A stretch of DNA of 64,000 bases from Roridomyces roridus (Eukaryota > Basidiomycota > Agaricomycetes > Agaricales > Mycenaceae). Position numbers and translations under genes: made by a program. The stretch is from NCBI GenBank assembly GCA_029378245.1, contig JARKIF010000077.1, positions 1-64,000 of the forward strand, read 5' to 3'. Under the pieces are notes generated by a model. That model ran no database searches. It was given only the letters and a program-made list of their open reading frames with translations, and had not been told where the DNA came from. Of this stretch, positions 10,818 through 21,699 are shown piece after piece (position 1 is the stretch's first letter; each line of letters opens with the position of its first letter).

Positions 10818-12116
10818 TCAATCATATATATTGGGTCTGATACTATCAAGTGAAAAAGTCATCGGAATCTGCGGCCCAAACATCTCTGACTGCAGATTTT
10901 GCACAAAACCAACAAACCCGTCAAACATCCTACTCTCCTTCTCCCGTGTTTCGCCATTGTTTACCTTGTTGCGAGTGCCCAAGCACCAATGAATCTCCTC
11001 GAGACGAAGCAGGTTCAAGCCCGGCGCACTGAAAGGTTGGATTTGCAGCTCGCTGGGACTCGGAACCCACTCGATATCCATGTCCTGCAGCCACGGCAAC
11101 ATCACACGGACTACAATTCGTTCGATCCGTGGAGTTTTGCGTGGCAAGTCGGCGATGAGGCGGAGGATAGTGGGCTCCGGTAACCCAGCTTCAAGTTGCA
11201 TGACGCTCGCCTGCAGGTCCCCGGATCCGCAGGGGCGCAGAACCTCGTACACTTCTGCACCGATGGAAAGCTCCAACATACGCAGTGCGGGTAGTCGTGG
11301 AAGGGATATGGGAGTTGCTTGCAATTGCTGGTTGAAAGTCTGAGTCAAATCGCACCGGACGCGTTGCAGTGCCGATACGAGTCCCGGAAGTTGTAAAAGC
11401 TCGCAAATGTCGGCCCACTCATTTTTGGGTCCGATGGAAAGCTCTCGGACGTTGGGGAGGGCGCCGGATTTGAACAAACACAATATTGATGGGGAGATGA
11501 AACCGAGGTTGAGAATCTCGGGCCCGTTGTGGCCGTTCGGGATGACTCGGAGAACGGAGGCTGCTTCGATGTAGTTGACCGTCGCAGGGAGCGTCAGCTC
11601 TCGCACGGATGCCGCCGTCACGGTGATGAGAGATGCGGGAAATTGAGAGATGGACAGATTTAGTTTGATGACGGATGGCTGCGCGATCGCAGTTCCAAGG
11701 GCGGTCCTGAGGAACACAGGTAAAGTGCCCCATATCAAGGCCCCCGACAGAGAAAGTTCTACTACCCGTGTTAAAGCGGGGAGAACAGCCTCAAGCAAGG
11801 AGTAGGAGCAGTCCTCCGGGCGCCCGCGAAAGGGATACGAGGGTTGAGGGATGGCGATACGGAGCCGTCGAACATATAACGCTAGGTGGGGTGAGGCCTC
11901 TTTGAAGAGACGCGTCGCTTGCCATGGAGAAATGCGTCTGTAGCCCTGGGTGTTGTAGGTGCAATCGACATCAAAGAGCAGAGAATGGAAGAGTCTGCTC
12001 TAGCTGGGCCCTGTGAAGTTGGTGGATACTTGAGCGAGGGCTGAGACAGTGCTAGTCTCTTGGATTTCATCCAGAATCGCTTCAACGATTTCTGGCGGAA
12101 TGTGGGGGATAGTCAT
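10818..12116 (-). pseudogene. F-box/leucine-rich protein with an in-frame stop in the F-box
   Basis: One frame runs from ATG at 12116 to the stop at 10818 (433 codons) and is broken only by TAG at 12000-12002. The N-terminus reads MTIPHIPPEIVEAILDEI...SALAQVSTNFTGPS, a typical F-box; after the stop it continues SRLFHSLLFDVD, as expected of this F-box type, so the stop most likely replaced a Gln codon (CAG to TAG). The rest is a leucine-rich repeat-like region with regular LxxLxLS motifs. Treating the stop as part of an intron would need a 30-nt intron, too short. Translation could restart inside, giving the 326-residue C-terminal part without an F-box. It is of a different F-box type from the large family around it. 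It ends only 5 bp from the kinase-like gene (tail to tail). Confidence 0.7.
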
Positions 12117-12175
12117 GGTCGTTTGACGCCCACAGGGTGGGAAGCAATGTGGTTTTAATTATACCATTACATAAC

Positions 12176-12530
12176 ACATCAGCCTTTTGACAAAAATCTT
12201 GTCAACTTTGAGCGCTTTTCCGCTTGACAACGGCTTGGCACAAGTGATCAAGTGCTCAAGCCGACTTTCAACTCCCTCAAAACTCGGACCTACGAAGGCC
12301 ATGTACATGTCTAAATAAAATATCAGTTGAGAGCATCGAGGACATCAAGAAACGGGAGAGGTTCAGGCCGCGAGATCGCCGTAATGACAGAATCAATATC
12401 GTGTTGCCGAGCACTTGTGAAGAATCAGACTTGGCTTGTCACTTGTCAATTTCAGCACTTTTTGGCACTTGTCCGGCTATTTTTTGGCGTGGAAAAGTGT
12501 CAAAAGTAAATTGTAAGAAGTCTGATGTAG
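12176..12530. mobile_element. Candidate MITE-like repeat
   Basis: The segment starts with ACATCAG followed by CTTTTGACA and ends with the inverse (TGTCAAAAG ... CTGATGT). The same terminal pattern occurs at 42131-42473. It has many short CAAGTG/CACTTG words. No target-site duplication is visible, so this is a weak call. Confidence 0.3.
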
Positions 12531-13184
12531 AGTGTGCAGTATAGTCGCTAGTTGAACTTTCAAGAGACTCCGAGCATGCCGCCGCGAGAAAGTCTGCCGA
12601 ATGCAAGCGGTCATACGCACCTGCGCCCGTTGCATGAAGTACTACCACCGGTAGGGAAGAGCGGTCGAGGAGGAATAGTGCCAGTGTGGCCGTGGAGACC
12701 CACGGGCGGGAGGAGTTTAGAAGAGTAGAAGTCTCCAAGTGCGAGGTCGCGCTCCACATCCACTGATGATTGCCTCAGGCTTCTAAGTCGGAGCATATGA
12801 GCAGGACGAGTGCCCTATCGGATCCAGCGACGCAGCTCAGAAGCCATGGTGAACGGTCATGAAATTTGAAATCAAGAGCAGCCTGAGGAGAGCACCGCTT
12901 CGGAAACTGCCGACTCGGACGCGTCTTGAAACCGACCACATACTTGGCGCCCTCGCACATTCCGTACGCCGTCCGGGCTCCCCAGGTAAGTAGCTCCAGA
13001 AATCCTTCCACCAAGTAGAATCAATCTTGTCAAAACTCACTGCCACTCAGCGGCATTTTCATCTCTCCTCAATCTCATCAGACACTTCACAAGTCTCTGA
13101 CTCTCTGGCCGCCACAGTGCGCCACTGCTACGGTTCGTGTTTTCTTCTTTCCTTGTTCCACTCCTTAATTTTGAGGTCCAGAGA
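12531..13184. other. Intergenic, promoter of the downstream F-box gene
   Basis: No gene supported. The part from about 12840 is the duplicated counterpart of 7561-7853. The part 12590-12630 shares a short word with 1640-1660. Nothing else was recognised. Confidence 0.3.
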
Positions 13185-14822
13185 ATGTCCCGCTGCTCAC
13201 AATGCGGTGAACTGACCATACCGAAAATCGAGGACTCCACTGCGCCAGACCCTGTGGCCGACATCAGCTCCACAGCGCACCATTCGAGGCTTCTCTCCAC
13301 CAATGAGCCGCCACCGGAGGGCCCTGTGCTGGCTTATATTCACGATGTTGTCTCGAAAACCAGTCTCCGTCTGGCCACCGTGGACAAGAATATAACGGAT
13401 CTTCGGGCGCATTTGAAGCAGCTGGAAGATGAGCGTTCGCTGCTATCCGACTCCCTTCAAAAGAATATTTCAATTACCTCCCCACTGAGACGGATGCCAC
13501 CAGAGGTTTTGGCAGAAGTATTCTTCTGGACGCTACCGGAGGAATACAAAGAACCGGCCAAGATTGACCAGAGTCCGTGGGTTCTAGGTCACATTTGTAG
13601 TCGGTGGAGGACAATTGCGCTCTCGATTCCCTTCTTGTGGTCAAAGTTCTACATCGCAAGGGCCACGGACGAACCAAACCTCTATCCCCCACTCCCGATG
13701 ATCGAAACTCAAATACAACGCACTCGGACTCTCAATATTCATTTTTTTGGATCTGAGACCGGCTGCTCTGCTTCACAAGTCGAGATATTCGAACTTCTAT
13801 CCAAGCACTCCGGACGCTGGGAGGAGCTCAGTATACAGTTGACGTCGGCTTTGGTCCCGCGTTTATCAGCGCTTCAGGGACGCCTTCATTCGCTCCGCAA
13901 GCTATGGGTTCAATGGGATGTTGAAGACAGCGCTGAAGGAGTGGATTCTCTCGAATGCTTCCAATCTGCACCGTCATTAGTGGATGCAGGTTTCGTGGGC
14001 GAAGCACGTTTCATACCGGTTCTCCTTCCTCTGCATCAACTGACCGTCTACCGAGTAGACGGCCCATGGAAAGACCACCAGGAGGCTCTCCGCGCTGCTA
14101 CCAACCTCATCGAAGCCCGGATCGGCTTAATGTACCAACGCGAACCCTGGCCACCCTCCAACGACGCGGTTATCGACATGCTGCATCTCCGAAGACTCTC
14201 CGTGTCCCATTTCAATATACTTCGAGCCCTACGCGCTCCTGCCTTGGTCGGGATCTGCATCAATCATGTCACGTCCCCAACGGACGGGATGACCCGAGAG
14301 CTCGATGCGTTTTTCATCCGCTCCCCATGCACACCGCAACAGCTATGTTTTACAGGCTCAATCGAAGCTAGTATCGCCGCAGAGGTCCTCAACAAATACC
14401 CATGCATATCAACTTGTGTCTTTGTCTTTGACGAAGCAACCCAATTCGCATCGACAGCCTTTGCCGCCGTGACCAGTATGTTCGCCCGTGCAGATACAAC
14501 TCCTCGTTTGAACCAAATTTGTATTGGATCGTATGAACCGTTCATGATCGACTACTCGGGTCTCCTGGAGATGTTTGAGGCTCGTCGGAATGCCGACCAG
14601 CCCCTTCGCAAGGCCACTGTGCTCATGTCGGGGTGGGCACCAGATCCTGCGATCATTGCTAGGCTGCATGCGCTCAAAAGGGCAGGACTGGACCTCTCCT
14701 TCGGCGCAGAAGGCCCAAATCACCTCAACAGTTGGATTTACGCTGCACCAAATTTTGGGTGGGTTTATACCCTTTTTTCACATCGAGTCACTCATCTCAT
14801 TCCCTGCTCAAGTGTCCTTTAG
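13185..14822 (+). CDS. F-box-like protein with N-terminal CxxC, two exons
   Basis: I start at the ATG giving MSRCSQCGE rather than at the upstream in-frame start codon, because this matches the paralogue at 7854 exactly. Order: CxxC, NEPPPEGPV, coiled coil (TVDKNITDLRAHLKQLEDER), F-box-like motif (TSPLRRMPPEVLAEVFFWTL), SPWVLGHICSRWRTIALSIPFLW, leucine-rich C-terminal region. An intron at 14759-14812 (GTGGGT...AAG) yields the same PNFGVL ending as in the paralogue; because it is 54 nt long the frame is also open if retained. Presumed SCF adaptor. The gene and its promoter duplicate 7854-9480. Confidence 0.85.
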   Translation: MSRCSQCGELTIPKIEDSTAPDPVADISSTAHHSRLLSTNEPPPEGPVLAYIHDVVSKTSLRLATVDKNITDLRAHLKQLEDERSLLSDSLQKNISITSPLRRMPPEVLAEVFFWTLPEEYKEPAKIDQSPWVLGHICSRWRTIALSIPFLWSKFYIARATDEPNLYPPLPMIETQIQRTRTLNIHFFGSETGCSASQVEIFELLSKHSGRWEELSIQLTSALVPRLSALQGRLHSLRKLWVQWDVEDSAEGVDSLECFQSAPSLVDAGFVGEARFIPVLLPLHQLTVYRVDGPWKDHQEALRAATNLIEARIGLMYQREPWPPSNDAVIDMLHLRRLSVSHFNILRALRAPALVGICINHVTSPTDGMTRELDAFFIRSPCTPQQLCFTGSIEASIAAEVLNKYPCISTCVFVFDEATQFASTAFAAVTSMFARADTTPRLNQICIGSYEPFMIDYSGLLEMFEARRNADQPLRKATVLMSGWAPDPAIIARLHALKRAGLDLSFGAEGPNHLNSWIYAAPNFGWVYTLFSHRVTHLIPCSSVL

Positions 14823-15038
14823 ATATAATACATGATCCTTGGCTCTCGAAAATGCGCACATTTCGGTTAGCTGGACGTCGTCTGCAGAGTGGGATCGATG
14901 TACTAGTTTTTATCAATTGAATTCTTATATCCGAGCATTTTGGGATTGGAAGGAAGGGATGCATTTTCAACGTACTAAATACTGCGAAGTGGACAAGTGA
15001 AGAACAGAACGGATAAAGCTGGATAAATGCATTGAGTT

Positions 15039-16601
15039 TCATATCCACGGGCATGAGTATATCCAACTCCCGATTTGCCTTCCAGCCTCTGCACCTAATT
15101 GCAGGTGGATACCCAACCCAGCATCCCTCAGCACATTCATTTCCGCAAGCGTCACAGGATCCGGACCAGGACCTTCGACTGCGAAAAACGAAGCAGTGGT
15201 CAGTGCACGACTTGGATGCTTGCGCCGGGACTGAACCATTTTGAGGAAACGAGGATAGTCGATAGGAATCGACACGGTAGATCCGAGTGAAATGTCGATT
15301 AGGTGTGGCGATAAAACCGACATTGATTCATTTTGAAGGCAGAGCATGGTTAGATGGTCATGCAAAGAGGTGGACTGCTCCTCGGTTCCGTTGCCAATAA
15401 ATGTGAGCACGAGGCTGGTAATGGAAGGGTATTTCCTCAGGATCTCTGCCGTGGCGCCCGTATGAGGTAAACCTCTGAAGTGTACTTGCCGCAGTGTGGT
15501 GCATGAAGAGCGGCGAAGAAAAGAATCCAGACGATCAACCATGCCTTCTGGTCTGTTAGTCCAGATAGCTATTTCGTCTAACCTAGGCGCCCGGATGTGG
15601 TCAAGAACTGTCGGCTCTGACACATATAGACGCCGCAGGTGCAACAGATTCAAAGTCGCACCACTGGCCTCCGGTTGTGAACTAGTGAAGATTTGGGCCT
15701 CGACAACGTTGGGCGCCATTTTCAGGACCTGCTGGTGCATTTCCCACGGGCCTCGTAGTCGGTACGAGGTGAGCTGATGGGCCGGGAAGTGGATTGGTGT
15801 GGAACGGCCCATCAGGTAGGCTTGCATTCCAACATCCAAAAGCGAGGAGGCTGCTTCGAAGCACTTGATTGGATCATCTCCGAGGTGACTTTCTTCTTTG
15901 TCCCACTGGATCCATAACCGCTTTAGAGAGGGAAGACGACCTCGAAGTACGCCCAAACGTGGAACCAGCGCGGGAGTGAGTTGAACGCTGAACTCCTCCC
16001 ATCGGAGGGCGTGTTCGGATAGGAAATCAAAGAGTTTGATTTGTGCGGCAGAATTGCTTTCCTCGGTCCCATAGAAATGGATTTTCAGTTGTCGAGCACG
16101 TTCCACTTGCGTCCGAACCAACTCGAGCACCGAGTCCTCGACTTTGCTGCCCCAGATCTGTACCAGGGACCAAAGTGACGGTGTGGATAGGGAAATGTTT
16201 CTCCAACGGCTGCTGACTCGTGCGAGGACCCATGGGCTTTTCTTCTCCACACCCGAGGTCACATCACCGTTCGGCTCATCAACCCCGGGCAACGACCACG
16301 AGAATATTTCGGTCATGAGCTCGGAAGGCATCCGCCTAAGCGGGGAGAGGATGGTGAGATTTTGAGAGTGATAGTCCGAAAGTTGTGCTTGCTCTGTTTC
16401 AAGCAGTGCAAGCCGTTCTCTGAGCCGAGAGATTTCGTCCTGAAGACAAGCCAAACGAGCGGCGGTATGCGGTACGACAGCGCGAAGAAACGCAGTTTCG
16501 GCGTCGTTCGGGGGCTCGTTGCTTTTCGCGAGTTGTTGGCATCTCGCCAACGTCCACGACGTGGTGGTGAGGAGACCGCACTCGGAGCAAGTCGAAGTCA
16601 T
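15039..16601 (-). CDS. F-box-like protein with N-terminal CxxC, single exon
   Basis: The start chosen gives MTSTCSECGLLTT, matching the CxxC start of other members; an in-frame ATG 18 nt upstream (16619) is possible. Then LAKSNEPPNDAE, coiled coil (LACLQDEISRLRERLALLE), F-box-like motif (LSPLRRMPSELMTEIFSWSL), SPWVLARVSSRWRNISLSTPSLW and the leucine-rich C-terminal half ending YSCPWI. About 520 residues. It is the intact counterpart of the broken copy at 2218-3738 and shows where that copy lost bases. Confidence 0.85.
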   Translation of the reverse strand: MTSTCSECGLLTTTSWTLARCQQLAKSNEPPNDAETAFLRAVVPHTAARLACLQDEISRLRERLALLETEQAQLSDYHSQNLTILSPLRRMPSELMTEIFSWSLPGVDEPNGDVTSGVEKKSPWVLARVSSRWRNISLSTPSLWSLVQIWGSKVEDSVLELVRTQVERARQLKIHFYGTEESNSAAQIKLFDFLSEHALRWEEFSVQLTPALVPRLGVLRGRLPSLKRLWIQWDKEESHLGDDPIKCFEAASSLLDVGMQAYLMGRSTPIHFPAHQLTSYRLRGPWEMHQQVLKMAPNVVEAQIFTSSQPEASGATLNLLHLRRLYVSEPTVLDHIRAPRLDEIAIWTNRPEGMVDRLDSFLRRSSCTTLRQVHFRGLPHTGATAEILRKYPSITSLVLTFIGNGTEEQSTSLHDHLTMLCLQNESMSVLSPHLIDISLGSTVSIPIDYPRFLKMVQSRRKHPSRALTTASFFAVEGPGPDPVTLAEMNVLRDAGLGIHLQLGAEAGRQIGSWIYSCPWI

Positions 16602-16932
16602 CTGAGTCTCCGTGAGCACAAATATTCATACAACGGAAAGGTAGAACATGCGAACATTGTGTTCGAGTCGCAGTGATTAATTTTCGGCAGCGTTTGTGAA
16701 AAAGAAAACCTCCGGATGCCACTGCCAGCTGCAGTCTTCAAAGATATGTCGAAGGAAAGCTGAGTACATACCCACGGGTTGCACCGGTCCCTATACCGCG
16801 TCCTCAAGTTCTAACAATCTTGGTGAATGACCGTGGTGGTTGATGACAAGAAGCACGCGATCATGAATTACAAAACATTGATGTGGCGCGTACACAACGC
16901 GTAGACACGATGCAGACAAGAATTACACTCCG

Positions 16933-18573
16933 TCAATAAATCCACGGAACCCGGTACACGAACCGTTTTATAGCCCAACGCACTTCCGCAGTATTTCCCG
17001 ACCTCACAACCAAATTCAACCCGTCCTCTCTCAGCGCATCCATGGCGGAAAGCGTCGCAGAGTCGAATGTTGGACTGTCGTATGTGAGAAAAAGAACATC
17101 GGCAAGAGCGCAGGATGATCCTGGCGCCCGACGAGATTGTAACATTTTGATGAAGAGGGAATAATCCGAGTCGTTGGGAAATGTCGGACCAACTACGCCG
17201 AAACGAATTTCGTGAAGGTGGGGGGACACGACAGGTCCGACATCGTCGACCGTAAGCATGGTTAAATGACGGTTAAAGATGTCGACCGACTCGTCGACTG
17301 AATTGTCTTCGTCGATTAGCAACGTCAAACTAGTAATGCACGGGTGTTTATTGAGCATCTCGGCCGTAACACCGGGGACTGGCGTGCCTTCGACACACAG
17401 CCGTCGAGGCGTGCAAGATGAACGAGCGAAGAAGTTGCTCAAAGTGTCTTGGGGATCGTCGACTGTCTCCATAGTGAGCGCGATTTCCGTCAACGCAGGA
17501 GCCCGAATGAAATCTAGGACCTTGTGAAAGGACGTATAGAGCCGCTGGAGATGCGGCAGCTCAATACTTGCGTCTGGCCAGGAGTCCAGCTCAGAGTAGT
17601 CAAGAACAAAGATCCTGGCTTCAACAATGTTGGGCGCCAGTTTCAGAACGGGGACATGGATCTCCCAGGAGGTGTCTACTCGATACGAGGTGATCTGCTG
17701 CGCTGGAAGCAGGGGCAGCATCGTATGCGGTCCGTCTTTAAACACGCCGACATCCACGAGCGAGCAGGCTGTTTGAAAACACCGGGTGACATCCACAGTG
17801 TCCTGGTTTTGCATGTCTTCCCGAGCCCACTGGATCCATAACCTCTTGAGTGAAGGAAGTCGACCACAAAGAGCAGCAAAATGAGGAACCATGAATGAAG
17901 TTATCACGATATTGAGTTCTTCCCAGCGAGTCGAATGTTCGGCGAGGAAGTCGAATAGTTCGAGTTGTGTGGTGCTCCGAGACTCGTTTGAGTCGTCATC
18001 GTCCGAGTCAGAGTCACTGTCAGGCTCAAAACCGACGAAGTGTATTTTGAGTGCTCGGGCGCGTGCGACTTGAGTTCGGAGCATCGGCAGCGGGTCCACG
18101 CTCGTTCGTCCCGCGACGTGTATCAGGGACCACAGTGAAGGAACGGAGAGAGCGATGGCTCTCCAACGGCCGCAAATGTGTCCCAAAATCCACGGACTAT
18201 GCTTTGCCTTCTCCCCAGCCAACGCAAACGCCTCATGCGGCCCCGGCAGCGTCCACGAGAAGATTTCTGCGAGGATTTCGGGTGGAACGCGCCGAATTGG
18301 AGAGAGGATGGCGGTGTTTTCCTCTTGGAGCGCGTTCAGAGCCGACTTTTCGCTCTGCAGCTGCTTCAGTCGCTCTCGGAGCTCTGCGATTCCCTCCTCC
18401 AAAACAGCCAAGCGCGCGTTGGTGGTAGATGCTGAATCTCGCAAGACGGCTAGTTCTGCGTCCTCCGGAGGTTCGTTTGTTGTGGAAAGCATCTGGTGTC
18501 GCGAAGAGATGGGAGTTTTGTCGAAAAAGCTGCTTTTCACGCTGCCGCATTCGGAGCAACGACTCGAAAGCAT
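16933..18573 (-). CDS. F-box-like protein with N-terminal CxxC, 546 aa
   Basis: N-terminus MLSSRCSECGSV (CxxC), NEPPEDAEL, a strong coiled coil at about 48-82 (ARLAVLEEGIAELRERLKQL), F-box-like motif (LSPIRRVPPEILAEIFSWTL), SPWILGHICGRWRAIALSVPSLW, then a leucine-rich C-terminal part. A distinguishing feature is an acidic Asp/Ser run near residue 190 (DSDSDSDDDD). It has no close partner in the window, so it is an older branch of the cluster. Function as an SCF adaptor is inferred from the F-box-like motif. Confidence 0.85.
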   Translation of the reverse strand: MLSSRCSECGSVKSSFFDKTPISSRHQMLSTTNEPPEDAELAVLRDSASTTNARLAVLEEGIAELRERLKQLQSEKSALNALQEENTAILSPIRRVPPEILAEIFSWTLPGPHEAFALAGEKAKHSPWILGHICGRWRAIALSVPSLWSLIHVAGRTSVDPLPMLRTQVARARALKIHFVGFEPDSDSDSDDDDSNESRSTTQLELFDFLAEHSTRWEELNIVITSFMVPHFAALCGRLPSLKRLWIQWAREDMQNQDTVDVTRCFQTACSLVDVGVFKDGPHTMLPLLPAQQITSYRVDTSWEIHVPVLKLAPNIVEARIFVLDYSELDSWPDASIELPHLQRLYTSFHKVLDFIRAPALTEIALTMETVDDPQDTLSNFFARSSCTPRRLCVEGTPVPGVTAEMLNKHPCITSLTLLIDEDNSVDESVDIFNRHLTMLTVDDVGPVVSPHLHEIRFGVVGPTFPNDSDYSLFIKMLQSRRAPGSSCALADVLFLTYDSPTFDSATLSAMDALREDGLNLVVRSGNTAEVRWAIKRFVYRVPWIY

Positions 18574-18944
18574 GTGGAATGGAAGAGACGCCAGTCGTAT
18601 AGCGGACTACGGGAATTTTGTTTTCAATGAGGTGTTGCAACTGATTGTTTCAATACGCACCAGATACTTCAAATGGAGGCGAACGACAAGGAGGGAACGA
18701 TCACGAGACCCGAACGCCACGGCAACATAAGCAAACAATTCCAGCGGTGACACGATCCGCACAGTACTTGAATTCAATCTGGGTAAAACAAAATCCGATA
18801 AGATACTCAGTGTGTACTGCTGTACTTACCTGAGTCTCATCTTCAAGTTGTCCGAGCAATGTCCGAGTCAACGGTCTACCGTCTATCGACGCGCACGGCA
18901 GGCGAAGATTTTGGGAAGTAAGTACATACATAGACAGCACAAGA

Positions 18945-20518
18945 TCACATAACACTAATCCACGGACATACGTAGGCCCAACAATTGACTGTATACGCTG
19001 CCTCCGAACCCGACTCGACATGAACTCTCAATCCACGTTTCCGCAGTTCTTCTATCCGATCTAGTATGGCCGGAACCCGAGGTCGCGATCGACCGAACTC
19101 TGTAAGGAAGGCTGCAGTGCTCAGAGCGCAATCAGCTGCTCTATGCCGGGACTCGAGCATTTCGAGGAAGAGATGGTAGTCGACGGACATTGAGGCAAGG
19201 GATCCGAAAGACATTTCGCAGAGGTGTGGAGCCACCACAGGACAGTTCGGGCTGTCAACAGTAAGCATGGTGATATGCTTGTTCACTGTGGTGGCTACAA
19301 CATCTGGATCATCGTCGTCTTGGCCGTGAGGTGCACTAGGCGCAAGCGCGAAACTGGTGATGGAGAGATGCTTGTTGAGAATCGTGGCAGTGATATCGGA
19401 GTCGGGTGAGCCTCGAAGGCATAAGCGCCGCAGTGCACAAGAAGAACAGGCCAAAAAAGAGTCCAAATGCTCGATTTGGGAGTCCGGTTCGACGTACATG
19501 GATAATTCGGCGAAAGCAGGAGCTCGAATGTAGTCAAACACCTCCGGATCCGATACGTAGAGTCGGTGCAGAGGCAACATATCAATAAATTCGCCGTTGG
19601 ACTCTGGCCACGGTTCTTCATCGTCGCCAATGATGATACGGGCCTCCACGATGTTCGGAGCTGTTTTGAGGATACGATGATGCATGTCCCAAGGTCCTTC
19701 AACTCAATAGGCGGTGAGTTGATCTGCAGGAAAGACGATAGGGATATATTGAGACTCAATGAAGGTTCCCATATCGAGCAGCGAGGGCGCTATCTCGAAG
19801 CAGTCGATGGAATCGGCTCCGATCTCGCTGTCTTTGGTATCCCATTGGAGCCATATCCTTTGAATTGCAGGAACACGGCCTCGAAGCTGTGCCAAGTGGG
19901 GAACCAGAGCAGCAGCCACCTGGATACTGATTTGTTCCCAACGAGCGGAGTGGCTGGCCAGAACTTGGAACAATGCGACTTGTTCAGCAGGATCATGACT
20001 TTCGGAAGCGTGGAATTGTATCATGAGATTCTGCGCGCCTGAGCGTTCAACCTGAGTTTGAACCATTTCTGGTCGTGGATCAGGGAATTCGCCACGTTTC
20101 CCGCCATAAACCGCAGCAATGTTGCACCACAGAGACGGGGTGGACAGAGAAATGTCTCTCCAGCGGCTGCAGACTTGAGTGAGGACCCATGGGCTCGTTT
20201 CCAGGTCGGATACATCGCCTCTGAGTTCATTCATCGGCGGCAAGGTCCACGAGAAAATATCCGCGAGGATTTCAGGTGGCATCCTCCTGAGCGGCGAGAT
20301 CACGGAGAGGTTTTGGCAGTGTTGACCCCGCAGCTGCGCGCGCTGCACTTGCAGAGCTCGGATCTCTGCATCGAGCTGCGCCAAACGGGAACCCGTTTCC
20401 AAGACTGATCTCGGAAGAAACCCTCCTCGTCAGCATGCGGGGGCTCATTGGAAGTTATAAGATGTTCATGGCGACCCGGGTAGGGAGGGGGGCAGCCGTC
20501 CTCGTTCGGCAGGCCCAT
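18945..20518 (-). pseudogene. F-box-like protein, broken by nonsense codon and frameshift
   Basis: This is the paralogue of the intact gene at 3970-5532 with two lesions. First, the N-terminus (MGLPNEDG...TSNEPPHADEEGFFRD) is in a different frame from the coiled coil and F-box (RLAQLDAEIRALQVQ, ISPLRRMPPEILADIFSWTL), so there is an indel near 20400. Second, the codon for Arg in CQLTAYRV of the intact gene is TGA here (19704-19706), after which the frame continues VEGPWDMHHRILKTAPNIVE to the end. Everything else is well preserved, so the breakage is recent. Confidence 0.85.
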
Positions 20519-20645
20519 CGTGGTACTCGCTGCTCAAAGTCACTGGGTGTATGCAGGGTCCTGGAGGGAAGACGCCTAGCGTTCACGACGCGATCGTAAT
20601 TGGTATGAAAGAGCGGGAAATCAGAAGCCTTGTTTTGACCAAACA

Positions 20646-21687
20646 ATGTCGGCCATCGGTCCCACCATCCCGCAACACCTCCTCAACGCAGCTGCCTCGT
20701 CGTCGACAAACATTCATGACGACGACGACGACGAAGAAGTTGCTGGACCCCAACTTCCCCCGTCCGTATCCGCCCCACCACAAGCCAATGCAGATGAAGA
20801 CTCGGATGACGACTATGCACCGGAATTACCACCAGACTTGGTAGCCTCCTCAAGCTCCTCGGTCAAAAAACCTGTCGCGGGGCCTACGATGCCGCCAACG
20901 TACTCTGCCACCTACGACCCGCGGGTACGGTATCAGGATCCGGACGACTCGGACGACGACGTAGGTCCAAGACCTTTGCCTGCGGGTGTGAACTTTGAGG
21001 AGCGCGATGCGGTGAAAGAGTTCATGGCAAAGGAGGAGAAACGGAGGCGGGAGGTTGAGGTAAAAGTCGCGGCCTTTCCGTGTGAAGGCCCCTCATTTCA
21101 TTAACAGGAAGCAGCCAAACCGAAAGCACCGAAGCGCGACGAGTGGATGCTCGTCCCGCCTCCGTCGTCACTACTTGGCAGTTCGTACCACTTTACAACA
21201 TCTTCCGAGTCCATACTAAATGATACACTCAGACCTCGACCCGACGAAACTCAAGCCCCGTCAATTCGCACGCACCTCTGCACCAGAGAGGAGTACAGAC
21301 AACACCCTCTGGACGGAAACACCCGCAGAGCGCCAGCAACGACTCGCAGACGAAGTCTCCGGCAAGAAACGACGAGCTGCGAATAGCGGTGACGGGCCGT
21401 CGGCCGCGGATGAGCTGGAGGCACGAAAACGCCAACGCGTGGACGAGGAGCTGAGGCGTGAGGTGGATGAGCACACCCGCAAGATGCGTGGCTCTGCGCT
21501 CGTCGATATGCACGCGCGCAGTGGCAAGGGAGAGGAGAAGGAAGATGACAAGGGGATATGGGAACACGGTCGTGATATGGCGCTCGGTGGGCGGCTTATG
21601 GATGACAGCAAGAGGAATAAGATGATCAAGGAGGCAAAGGGTCTTGGGGACCGGTTTGGTAGAGGCAAGACGGGCGGTTTTTATTGA
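20646..21687 (+). CDS. GPALPP motif / DUF3752 protein, three exons, 313 aa
   Basis: Exons 20646-21059, 21108-21180 and 21233-21687; the frame closes. The N-terminal half has the repeated motif GP-x-LPP (GPTIPQ, GPQLPP, GPTMPP, GPRPLP) separated by acidic runs. The C-terminal half is the DUF3752 region (LDPTKLKPRQF...NTLWTETPAERQQRL...) ending in a basic tail RFGRGKTGGFY. This is the architecture of GPALPP motifs-containing protein 1, a conserved eukaryotic nuclear protein whose biochemical role is poorly known. No lesion is seen. It marks the change from the F-box cluster to conserved genes. Confidence 0.85.
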
Positions 21688-21699
21688 CCCCATGTATTT

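Noticed and set aside
11990..12020. 30-nt intron that would remove the stop in the F-box/LRR gene
   Set aside because: Too short for a spliceosomal intron in this genome, and it would delete conserved F-box residues.
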